From NCBI GenBank assembly GCA_017625065.1, contig JAGALS010000002.1, forward strand, positions 1 through 45,556: a stretch of 45,556 nucleotides of DNA, read 5' to 3'. Both the position numbers and the translations under genes were made by a program. The notes beneath the pieces were generated by a model that did no database searches, was not told the DNA's origin, and worked only from the letters and a program-made list of their open reading frames with translations. Below are positions 1 to 6,282 of this stretch, in pieces. Each line of letters opens with the position of its first letter. Position 1 is the first letter of the stretch. Source of the stretch: Clostridia bacterium (lineage in GTDB: Bacteria > Bacillota > Clostridia > Oscillospirales > CAG-272).

Positions 1-89
1 AAGCGACATATCACGAACGCGAAGCGTTCTATATCACGACACCGCAGGTGTCTATATCACGCGCCGTAAGGCGTTATATCACGTCGCTT
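1..89. repeat. Array of three mini-hairpins with constant TATATCAC linkers, closed by an outer stem
   Basis: Three perfect or near-perfect hairpins follow one another: GAACGC-GAA-GCGTTC (15-29), GACACC-GCA-GGTGTC (38-52) and GCGCC-GTAA-GGCGT (61-74, one G-T pair). They are separated by the same 8-mer TATATCAC at 30-37, 53-60 and 75-82, with CATATCAC at 7-14. AAGCGAC (1-7) is complementary to GTCGCTT (83-89), so the unit could fold into a four-way junction. Stem sequences differ while the linker is constant. The TGA stop of the minus-strand methyltransferase gene (79-81) lies inside the last linker, so the array forms the 3' end of that mRNA. The array touches the window edge and the outer stem may be longer. 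Confidence 0.85.
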
Positions 90-1467
90 TGTCTGACCGT
101 GTCAGACAAACGACACTCTCCACGTGACCGGTACGGGGAAACAAATCCACAGGAGTAACAGTGCCGATCTCGTAGCCGAGGGCGTGCAAGATCGCGCAGT
201 CGCGCGCCAGGGTGTCGGGGTTGCAGGAAACGTAGACGATGCGCGGGATCTCGCGCGCGGCGAGAAATTGCAGCAATGCCTCGTCGCAGCCCTTGCGTGG
301 CGGATCCAGAATGACCACGTCGGGATGGAGCGTGCCGCGCTCCTGCTCGACGGGGGCAAGCAGCCCCTCGGCATTTGCGGCGTCGCCGCAATAAAAATGC
401 GCGTTTTTGATACCGTTCAGGCGCTTATTGACGTTGGCGCACTCCACGGCGGCAGGAACGATCTCGATGCCGATGACCTCGCCCGCGCGCTCCGCCATCG
501 AAAGTCCGATGGTGCCCGCACCGCAATACAAATCGAGCAAAAGCCCCTTTCCGTCAAGCTCCGTGCGCTCGGCGGCAAGGCTGTAAAGCAGCTCTGCCGC
601 ATCGTGATTGACCTGATAAAAGGACGCGGGCGCGATGCGGAAGGTCTTGCCGCAAAGGGTATCTTCTATGTAAGGATTTCCGTAAACGGTGTGATATTTT
701 TCACCCAAAACGACATTGGTCTGCTTTCTGTTCTCATTGACCACGACAGAAGTCACTTGGGGGAATTTTTCAAGCAGCTTTCCCACAAATTCAAGCGCGT
801 GGGGCAGCTCTTTTCCGTTGATCACGGGACAGACCATGATCTGCTCTCCCTTGTAGCTTTGGCGCAGATACAGATGCCGCAAAAGTCCCTTGCCCGTTTC
901 CTCGTTGTAGCTTTCGATCCTCTTTTCGGTATAAAATTCGCAGAAAAAGCGCAAAATTTCTCCAAAAACGGGCGGTTGCAGCGCACAATCAAAGGCGGGC
1001 ACAACACGGTGCGTTTTCGGTGCGTAAAAACCGCCGTAAAGCCCGTTTTTGCCACCCGTTATGGGGTATTCCGCTTTATTGCGGTAGCCCTTCTGCTCGC
1101 CCGTCGTGCGCACCGCCTCAACATTTACAAAGGACAATCCCGCCTTGCGAAAGGCGTGGGTCACAAAGCCGCGCTTCAGCTCCAATTCCTTTTCGTAGGA
1201 CAAATAGCGATAAACGCACCCACCGCAAGAGGCAGGCGCGCCACAATAGCCGTCGACACGGTCGGGGGATGCTTCAAGCAGCTCCGCCACCTTGCCCACG
1301 GCAAACGTTTTACTCACTTTGATGATCTGCGCCCTCACGGTATCCCCCGCCACAGCGCCGCCAAGAAAGGCCACACGACCGTCGGGGGCGTGGGCAACGC
1401 CATACCCCAAATTATTGAGGTCGGTGACCTCCAATACAAGCTCCGCGCCCTTTGTCAGCTCAGACAT
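79..1467 (-). CDS. rlmD: 23S rRNA (uracil-5-)-methyltransferase, RlmD/TrmA family
   Basis: This cytoplasmic SAM-dependent enzyme methylates C5 of a uridine in RNA, most likely 23S rRNA. The 462-residue protein has an N-terminal TRAM domain, a cysteine cluster (CGAPASCGGC) plus a later Cys of the iron-sulfur site, the SAM loop DLYCGAGTIG, the DPPRKG motif and the catalytic cysteine in YVSCNP. The frame is open further upstream, but the ATG at 1467 gives MSELTKG, the usual TRAM start, and overlaps the stop of the upstream phosphoesterase gene (TATGTCTGA), implying translational coupling. Third gene of the NIF3-phosphoesterase-methyltransferase operon. The last codons and stop lie in the hairpin array. 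Which uridine is modified (RlmD, RlmCD or TrmFO-like substrate range) cannot be told from sequence. Confidence 0.9.
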   Translation of the reverse strand: MSELTKGAELVLEVTDLNNLGYGVAHAPDGRVAFLGGAVAGDTVRAQIIKVSKTFAVGKVAELLEASPDRVDGYCGAPASCGGCVYRYLSYEKELELKRGFVTHAFRKAGLSFVNVEAVRTTGEQKGYRNKAEYPITGGKNGLYGGFYAPKTHRVVPAFDCALQPPVFGEILRFFCEFYTEKRIESYNEETGKGLLRHLYLRQSYKGEQIMVCPVINGKELPHALEFVGKLLEKFPQVTSVVVNENRKQTNVVLGEKYHTVYGNPYIEDTLCGKTFRIAPASFYQVNHDAAELLYSLAAERTELDGKGLLLDLYCGAGTIGLSMAERAGEVIGIEIVPAAVECANVNKRLNGIKNAHFYCGDAANAEGLLAPVEQERGTLHPDVVILDPPRKGCDEALLQFLAAREIPRIVYVSCNPDTLARDCAILHALGYEIGTVTPVDLFPRTGHVESVVCLTRSDKAT

Positions 1468-2128
1468 AGAATTCCTCGCCACTCTCAAGGCACAGACAAC
1501 CGATCGCGCCGCCCTGAAGCGCACCGCAATCAAGCCATATCACGCCGTCATCCTTTTCGATCTTGCCACTCTCGGTCGGCGTGCAGCCAACGATCAACGT
1601 GCGGTCATCAAAAAAGCGGTCACCCTTCTTTGCAGGCACAAAAAAGTCCTCGGGCTGATAATCTTCAAGCTCGGTATCGGGGTCAAAGTCGGCAATTCCC
1701 GCATACGTCAGCACGTATTCCTTACCCTTGACCTCGACCTCCTCGTACAGCGCAAACTCCGAAAGATAGTCGATCACGCCCTCGCGCATCTCATCGTCCA
1801 GCGCGCGGAAGCCGTCCAGCGTGGGCTTGCCGCCCTCGTTTGCCCAAGCCATCATCTCGGCGGCAAATTCGGGTGTGGGGCTTGCACCATCCTTCAGCAT
1901 CTTATCAAAGCCCGCAAGCATACGGAGCGCCAAAAAGTCGTGCTCGCCCGCCACGGGATAAATATTCGCGCGCATGCTCATATCGGTCAGCACCTCCATG
2001 CCCTGCTCGCCGTAGTCCGCCACGTCGCCGATCACATAAAGGATATCGGTATCCTTCAAATTGATCGCTTGCAGCAGTCTGTTGTATTTATTCCAATCGC
2101 CGTAAATTCCTGCCGTTACGTAGGTCAT
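1460..2128 (-). CDS. Divergent calcineurin-like metallophosphoesterase
   Basis: A 222-residue protein with the layout of small PPP-type phosphatases, but with altered metal motifs. The first motif, usually GDxHG, reads GIYGDW near residue 7. The second, GDVADYG near residue 34, keeps GD and the second Asp of GDxxDRG but has Tyr in place of Arg. The third, usually GNHD, reads GEHD near residue 60. The C-terminal part (VGCTPT, then IWLDCGALQGGAIGCLCLE) matches the usual end of this family, where the first normally reads GHTP. It lies 1 bp after the NIF3-like gene and overlaps the methyltransferase start. The fold assignment is good; whether it still hydrolyses phosphoesters is uncertain because the Asp-His of motif I and the Asn of motif III are changed. 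Confidence 0.75.
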   Translation of the reverse strand: MTYVTAGIYGDWNKYNRLLQAINLKDTDILYVIGDVADYGEQGMEVLTDMSMRANIYPVAGEHDFLALRMLAGFDKMLKDGASPTPEFAAEMMAWANEGGKPTLDGFRALDDEMREGVIDYLSEFALYEEVEVKGKEYVLTYAGIADFDPDTELEDYQPEDFFVPAKKGDRFFDDRTLIVGCTPTESGKIEKDDGVIWLDCGALQGGAIGCLCLESGEEFYV

Positions 2129-2129
2129 T

Positions 2130-2912
2130 TCAAATACTTCCTTTCTCGGTTACCATCTGTATGGTAGGTGTTGTATCAAGCTCGATCTCAACGGTGGGAT
2201 CCGCCGCTTTTACCAGCGCGGAAAGCTTTTCGCAGACCGCCACCTCGGTTGCAAAGTGCCCCGCCTCGATGAGGGCGATGCCCTCCTCGGCGCCGTCCAG
2301 CATACGGTGGTAGCCGATGCGCCCCGCAAGGAACAAATCTGCTCCTGCTTCGATCGCGGCATCCACAAAATCGCCGCCCTCTCCGCCAAGCACCGCAACG
2401 CGGCGCACACTGCCCTCTCCCGACAGTAAAACTGCGGGGATGTGCAGCTTTTCGCATACCGTTGCGGCATATTCTGCCGCAGACACGGCGAGGGGCAGAT
2501 CGCCGATCCTGCCCATTTCCTCGCCCTCGGGGCCAAAGGCGCTCACGTTTTCAAGCCCCAGAAGCTCTGCCAAAATATCATTCACGCCACCCTTTGCGGT
2601 GTCGAGTCTTGTATGAAAGCTTATGGCGGTCACGTCAGCTTTTACGAGTGCCATCAGCTTGCGCGGCACGGTGCGGCTCGGTGTCAGCGCCTTCACGCCG
2701 CGGAACAGCAGCGGATGGTGCGTGAGCAGCACGTCAAAGCCGCCTCGGACGCATTTTTCGACCACGCGCTCGGTGGCATCCAGCGCGACCAATACGCGGC
2801 GCACGGGTCTTGCCTCGTCCATACAGCAGGCGATGCCGTCGTTATCCCACTCGGCAGAGAGCGCGCGAGGAGCAAAGGCGTTCAGATATTCATATAATTG
2901 CTTTACCGTCAT
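2130..2912 (-). CDS. NIF3-like dinuclear metal-centre protein (YbgI/YqfO family)
   Basis: A 260-residue protein of the NIF3 family, whose members bind two metal ions and are often labelled GTP cyclohydrolase I type 2 homologues; their cellular role is not settled. Metal-binding signatures are visible: LLTHHPLLF near residue 63, SFHTRLDTAKGGVND near residue 98 and EAGHFATE near residue 216. Length matches the short form without the central PII-like insertion. The ATG at 2912 follows an AAAGGA ribosome site. It heads an operon with the phosphoesterase (1-bp gap) and the rRNA methyltransferase. Confidence 0.88.
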   Translation of the reverse strand: MTVKQLYEYLNAFAPRALSAEWDNDGIACCMDEARPVRRVLVALDATERVVEKCVRGGFDVLLTHHPLLFRGVKALTPSRTVPRKLMALVKADVTAISFHTRLDTAKGGVNDILAELLGLENVSAFGPEGEEMGRIGDLPLAVSAAEYAATVCEKLHIPAVLLSGEGSVRRVAVLGGEGGDFVDAAIEAGADLFLAGRIGYHRMLDGAEEGIALIEAGHFATEVAVCEKLSALVKAADPTVEIELDTTPTIQMVTEKGSI

Positions 2913-2949
2913 ATCTTTTTTCCTTTATCAAATGATTTGAAAAATTATT

Positions 2950-2998
2950 AAAATCGCGTGAGAAACGAACCCGTGCGGGGTCGTTTCTCACGCGGTGC
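2950..2998 (-). terminator. Rho-independent terminator after the DUF1858 gene
   Basis: A long inverted repeat (arms around 2955-2968 and 2981-2994, CGCGTGAGAAACGA and its complement) lies directly after the stop of the minus-strand DUF1858 gene and is followed on that strand by ATTTTAATAATTTTT. It separates that gene from the NIF3-like operon. Confidence 0.8.
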
Positions 2999-3000
2999 GA

Positions 3001-3201
3001 TCACTGTGCAGACAAAAACTCGTTCAATTTACGGATCAGCTCGTCAGCATCCGTGCCGTGAACGGCACAAGCATCGGCGATCGACTCGCCGCGGGATGCG
3101 GGGCATCCAAGGCAGTGCATGCCGATCTCGAAGAAAAATTTTGCGGTTCCTGCGTTATAATCAAGCACGTCTCCGATAATACTTTCTTTGGTTACCTTCA
3201 T
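3001..3201 (-). CDS. DUF1858 domain protein (small redox-disulfide type)
   Basis: A 66-residue protein with the DUF1858 pattern: an N-terminal helix (KESIIGDVLDYN), then GMHCLGCPASRGESIADACAVHG. The CLGCP pair of cysteines is the hallmark of the family, found alone or in hybrid-cluster-protein-associated redox proteins. The open frame extends 20 codons upstream, but the ATG at 3201 is preceded by AAGAAGGAGG at good spacing. It has its own promoter and terminator, so it is monocistronic. Exact partner unknown; thioredoxin lies next to it. Confidence 0.85.
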   Translation of the reverse strand: MKVTKESIIGDVLDYNAGTAKFFFEIGMHCLGCPASRGESIADACAVHGTDADELIRKLNEFLSAQ

Positions 3202-3232
3202 GGTAAAGCCCTCCTTCTTTGTTCTTGCTTTT

Positions 3233-3261
3233 ATTATACTGTTTTCTGCCTTCTTTGTCAA
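3233..3261 (-). promoter_or_regulatory. Sigma-A type promoter for the DUF1858 gene
   Basis: On the minus strand TTGACA (3256-3261), a 17-bp spacer and TATAAT (3233-3238): a perfect consensus promoter about 32 bp upstream of the start codon. Confidence 0.85.
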
Positions 3262-3306
3262 CTAAAGACTTTACAATTTTTCAAAATAATGATATACTTA
3301 TATAGA

Positions 3307-3615
3307 TCAAAGCCCGAGCGCCGAGAGCAGATCGTCCTTTTGACGGTAACCGAGCGATCTTGCCACGACCTCGCCATTCTTGATCAGCGCAACAAAGGGG
3401 ATCGAGGTGATGCCAAAGCGCATCGCAAGCGCATTTTCCTCGTCCACGTTGACCTTGCCGACAACGATCTCGGGGTGCTCGTGGGCGATCTGCTCGATCA
3501 CGGGCGAGAGCATACGGCACGGGCCGCACCAATCGGCGTAAAAATCAAGCAGCACCGTAGCGCCCGATTCGATCAGTTCCCTATATTTTGCTTCATTTAC
3601 AGCTTGTACAGACAT
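3307..3615 (-). CDS. trxA: Thioredoxin
   Basis: A 102-residue thioredoxin that reduces disulfides in cytoplasmic proteins. The WCGPC active site is at residues 29-33, followed by the cis-proline segment TSIPFVALIKNG near residue 70. A much longer frame reads upstream through the neighbouring genes, but the ATG at 3615 has GAAAGGAG at proper spacing and gives the standard thioredoxin length. It is divergent from a ferredoxin:thioredoxin-reductase-like gene at 3700 and has its own consensus promoter, suggesting the two act together. Confidence 0.95.
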   Translation of the reverse strand: MSVQAVNEAKYRELIESGATVLLDFYADWCGPCRMLSPVIEQIAHEHPEIVVGKVNVDEENALAMRFGITSIPFVALIKNGEVVARSLGYRQKDDLLSALGL

Positions 3616-3648
3616 AACAATACTCCTTTCAAGGCATATTTCAATTTT

Positions 3649-3677
3649 ATTATATCCTACATATCGCCAAAAATCAA
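3649..3677 (-). promoter_or_regulatory. Sigma-A type promoter for trxA
   Basis: Minus strand TTGATT (3672-3677), 17-bp spacer, TATAAT (3649-3654), 33 bp before the trxA start codon. Confidence 0.8.
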
Positions 3678-3699
3678 GACAAGACGGAGAAAACATATT

Positions 3700-3897
3700 A
3701 TGAAAATCAAAGAAAATTCGGATAAGGAGATCGTGAAAGCCATCAGACAGGGCCTGGAGATGACGGGCGGCTACTGTCCCTGCCGCTTGGAGCGCATTCC
3801 CGAAAACAAATGTATGTGCGACGAGTTCCGCCGTCAGATCGCCGACCCCGATTTTGAAGGCTTTTGCCATTGCTATCTCTATTACAAGGAAAAATAA
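3700..3897 (+). CDS. Short ferredoxin:thioredoxin reductase catalytic-subunit-like protein
   Basis: A 65-residue protein with the three Cys pairs of the FTR catalytic chain: CPC (26-28), CMC (38-40) and CHC (56-58), plus the RLE and DEFR segments seen in bacterial FTR-beta-like proteins. In the plant-type enzyme these cysteines hold a 4Fe-4S cluster next to a redox disulfide that reduces thioredoxin with ferredoxin electrons. The protein is shorter than plastid FTR-beta (about 110) and the CPC-CMC gap is tighter (nine residues). Divergent from trxA, supporting a ferredoxin-linked thioredoxin system in an anaerobe. No FTR variable chain is visible nearby, as is usual outside phototrophs. Confidence 0.88.
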   Translation: MKIKENSDKEIVKAIRQGLEMTGGYCPCRLERIPENKCMCDEFRRQIADPDFEGFCHCYLYYKEK

Positions 3898-3906
3898 AAC
3901 GAGGAA

Positions 3907-4812
3907 ATGATGAAAACCCCTACCCTTTTGGAAGAAACGTTGCATTTTGCCCCCGTGGCGCTCCCGCACAGAGAGCGCTACAACGCCTTCGCGATGCAAG
4001 CGCCCGTGCAAAATGCCGAGCGCGGCTTCGCCACGCTCTATCTGTGGAGCGAGGCCTACCGTCAGGAGCTTGCCTTCACCGACACCCACGCGCTGATCCG
4101 CCTTGGCAAGGACGGCAGCTACAGATACGTATTCCCCATCGGCGCGGCTTCCCCGAAGCCGATCATAGACGCGCTTTTGCAAAGCGAGCAGCCCCTGCGG
4201 CTGATCAGCGTGACCGAGCGCGAGCTCGACTTCGTACTGCGCGAATATCCCGACGTCTTTGACGTGCGGGAGGTCAGAGATTTTGAGGACTACCTCTACT
4301 CCGCCGAGGCGCTTGACACGCTCTCGGGCAAGAAGCTGCACGCCAAGCGCAATCACATCAACGCCTTTTGCGCGGCGCACGAATGGTCGGTGCGCGCGCT
4401 CACCCCAGCCGATTTTGACGACTGCCGCGCCATTCTGGATGCCTGGAGCGCCGAGCGCCCAAGCGACTCCCTGTGGAGAGAGCGCAGCGCCATTGAGCGC
4501 GCCTTCGGCGCTTTCGAGGAATTGGAGCTTTGCGGCGCGTTGCTGATCGCCGACGGGCAAAGTGTTGCTTTTACCATCGGCAGCATGATCACCCCCGACA
4601 CGATGGACGTGCATTTTGAAAAGGCGCTGCCAAACGTGAACGGCGCGTATCCCACCATCAACCGCGAGTTCGTGCGTATGATGCGCCGTCGCTTCCCCGC
4701 GCTTGTGTGGGTCAACCGCGAGGACGATATGGGGCTTGAAAATTTGCGAAAGGCGAAGCTTTCCTATCACCCTGCGGCGATGGTCAGAAAATACACGCTC
4801 ACGCAAAAATAA
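3907..4812 (+). CDS. DUF2156 domain protein (GNAT-like, lysyl-phosphatidylglycerol-synthase C-terminal type)
   Basis: A 301-residue protein with the DUF2156 pattern: FATLYLWSEAY near residue 41, KKLHAKRNHINAFCA near residue 140, and the C-terminal NREDDMGLENLRKAKLSYHP near residue 276. The family has a tandem GNAT fold related to the aminoacyl transferase domain of MprF, but the soluble stand-alone form has no proven substrate. Two adjacent ATG codons (3907, 3910) follow the GAGG site; 3910 has the better spacing. It starts 9 bp after the FTR-like gene and is probably cotranscribed with it. Confidence 0.85.
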   Translation: MMKTPTLLEETLHFAPVALPHRERYNAFAMQAPVQNAERGFATLYLWSEAYRQELAFTDTHALIRLGKDGSYRYVFPIGAASPKPIIDALLQSEQPLRLISVTERELDFVLREYPDVFDVREVRDFEDYLYSAEALDTLSGKKLHAKRNHINAFCAAHEWSVRALTPADFDDCRAILDAWSAERPSDSLWRERSAIERAFGAFEELELCGALLIADGQSVAFTIGSMITPDTMDVHFEKALPNVNGAYPTINREFVRMMRRRFPALVWVNREDDMGLENLRKAKLSYHPAAMVRKYTLTQK

Positions 4813-4823
4813 TATGGGATATC

Positions 4824-4852
4824 TTGTATTTTTTTCTGATTTGTGATACAAT
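4824..4852 (+). promoter_or_regulatory. Sigma-A type promoter for plsY
   Basis: TTGTAT (4824-4829), 17-bp spacer, TACAAT (4847-4852), 40 bp upstream of the plsY start. Confidence 0.75.
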
Positions 4853-4892
4853 AATTGAAATACCCTTAACGTATAGAAACGGAGAAATAACT

Positions 4893-5630
4893 ATGGCTTG
4901 GAAAATACTGCTTTGCATCTTGTTCGGATATCTGATCGGAGGCATCAACCCCTCTTACATCATCGGTCGCATTCGCGGCTTTGACATCCGCAAAAAGGGA
5001 TCGGGAAATGCCGGTGCCTCGAACGCGGTGATCGTGATGGGAAAAACGGTCGGCGTTCTCATCGCAATTTTTGACATTTTAAAAGCGGCCGCCGCCTATT
5101 GGCTGGCGACCCTCATCTTCAAGGATCTCACCTTCGCCGCCGAGATCGCGGGCGTCGCCTGCATTCTGGGGCATATGTTCCCCGTTTATATGAAATTCAA
5201 GGGCGGCAAGGGCCTTGCCTGCCTTGGCGGCGTGCTGCTGGGTATGGATTGGCGCTTCTTTTTTGCAGTCCTTGCCACCGAGATCCTGCTTTGCATTCTG
5301 GTCAACTACATCTGCATCGTTCCGATCACCACTTCTATCGTGATGCCCATTGCCTACGGCCTCTTTGGCGCGCAGGGCGTGGCGCCCTGGTTCATCAAGG
5401 CTGAAAACGGCTGGGCAGGTGCCGCGATCCTTTCGATCGCGACGGTCGCTATGCTTTGCCGCCACATTCAGAATCTTCGCCGCATCGTGCACGGCACGGA
5501 AATGCGCTTTAGCTATCTGTGGATGAAGGATGACGCAAGGCTTGCCGAGCGTCAGCGCATCGAGCGCAACGGCGAGCGCTATCAGCAAAAAAAGGAAGCG
5601 AAACAGCAAGCGAAGACAGAAAACCACTAA
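4893..5630 (+). CDS. plsY: Glycerol-3-phosphate acyltransferase PlsY
   Basis: A 245-residue integral membrane enzyme that transfers an acyl group from acyl-phosphate to glycerol-3-phosphate, the first step of phospholipid synthesis. The start carries GYLIGGINPSYIIG, followed by IRKKGSGNAGASNA, then HMFPVYMKFKGGKGLA, the three conserved PlsY loops. The last hydrophobic segment is followed by a charged cytoplasmic tail of about 40 residues rich in Lys, Gln and Glu, longer than in most PlsY (about 200 residues). The ATG at 4893 follows GGAGAAATAACT and a clear promoter. The LOG-family gene follows after 24 bp. Confidence 0.95.
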   Translation: MAWKILLCILFGYLIGGINPSYIIGRIRGFDIRKKGSGNAGASNAVIVMGKTVGVLIAIFDILKAAAAYWLATLIFKDLTFAAEIAGVACILGHMFPVYMKFKGGKGLACLGGVLLGMDWRFFFAVLATEILLCILVNYICIVPITTSIVMPIAYGLFGAQGVAPWFIKAENGWAGAAILSIATVAMLCRHIQNLRRIVHGTEMRFSYLWMKDDARLAERQRIERNGERYQQKKEAKQQAKTENH

Positions 5631-5654
5631 ATTTTGTCTGTTTGGAGGTCTTTT

Positions 5655-6203
5655 ATGAACATTACGCTTTACGGTGCGGCAAGCGACCGCATTGACCGCG
5701 CCTATATCGAAGGTGTAGAGGCGCTGGGGCGCGCTATGGCAAAGCGCGGACACACGATGGTGTTCGGCGCGGGCTCAACAGGTCTGATGGGCGCGGCGGC
5801 GCGCGGTATGGCTGCCGAGGGCGGTCAGATCATTGGCGTCACGCCCCACTTTATGCACGAGCTGGAGCCTGTTTTCGCAGAGTGCACCGAGATCATTCAC
5901 ACCGAAACGATGGCGGAGCGCAAAAACATTATGGAAGAAAAGGCAGATGCCTTTATCATCGTTCCCGGCGGCATCGGTACCTTTGACGAGTTCTTTCAGA
6001 TCCTGACGCTGAAGGTGCTTGGCAGACACGACAAGCCCATCATTCTTTATAATATCAACAGCTTTTGGGATAATATGATCTCGGTCATCGGCACCGATCT
6101 GATCAAGGGCTTTATCAGCACCAAGACCGCCGATTGCTTCTGCATTTGCGAAACGCCCGACTCGGTCTTCAATGAGATCGAGGATGCCGCCAAAAACGGC
6201 TGA
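5655..6203 (+). CDS. LOG family protein (TIGR00730, nucleotide 5'-monophosphate phosphoribohydrolase type)
   Basis: A 182-residue Rossmann-fold protein of the LOG/lysine-decarboxylase-like family. It has GAGSTGLMGAAARG near residue 38 and the diagnostic PGGIGTFDEFF near residue 104. Related enzymes cleave the N-glycosidic bond of cytokinin or purine 5'-monophosphates; the bacterial substrate here is unknown. The ATG at 5655 follows GGAGGT. Probably cotranscribed with plsY. Confidence 0.92.
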   Translation: MNITLYGAASDRIDRAYIEGVEALGRAMAKRGHTMVFGAGSTGLMGAAARGMAAEGGQIIGVTPHFMHELEPVFAECTEIIHTETMAERKNIMEEKADAFIIVPGGIGTFDEFFQILTLKVLGRHDKPIILYNINSFWDNMISVIGTDLIKGFISTKTADCFCICETPDSVFNEIEDAAKNG

Positions 6204-6282
6204 CACATCTGAAAAACATCATTTTTTATAACACGTATCCCTCTTTTTAATACCAAAACTATATCAAACGGAGATTAAAAAA

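Noticed and set aside
1-89. CRISPR array
   Set aside because: Repeat unit is only 8 nt and the intervening units are palindromes, not spacers; no cas genes nearby.
124-1731. 535-codon rightward frame over the rRNA methyltransferase
   Set aside because: Antisense to two genes with clear motifs; low-complexity translation without domain.
3616-4851. N-terminal extension of thioredoxin by about 410 residues
   Set aside because: It is antisense to the FTR-like and DUF2156 genes, and thioredoxin has its own promoter, ribosome site and standard start.
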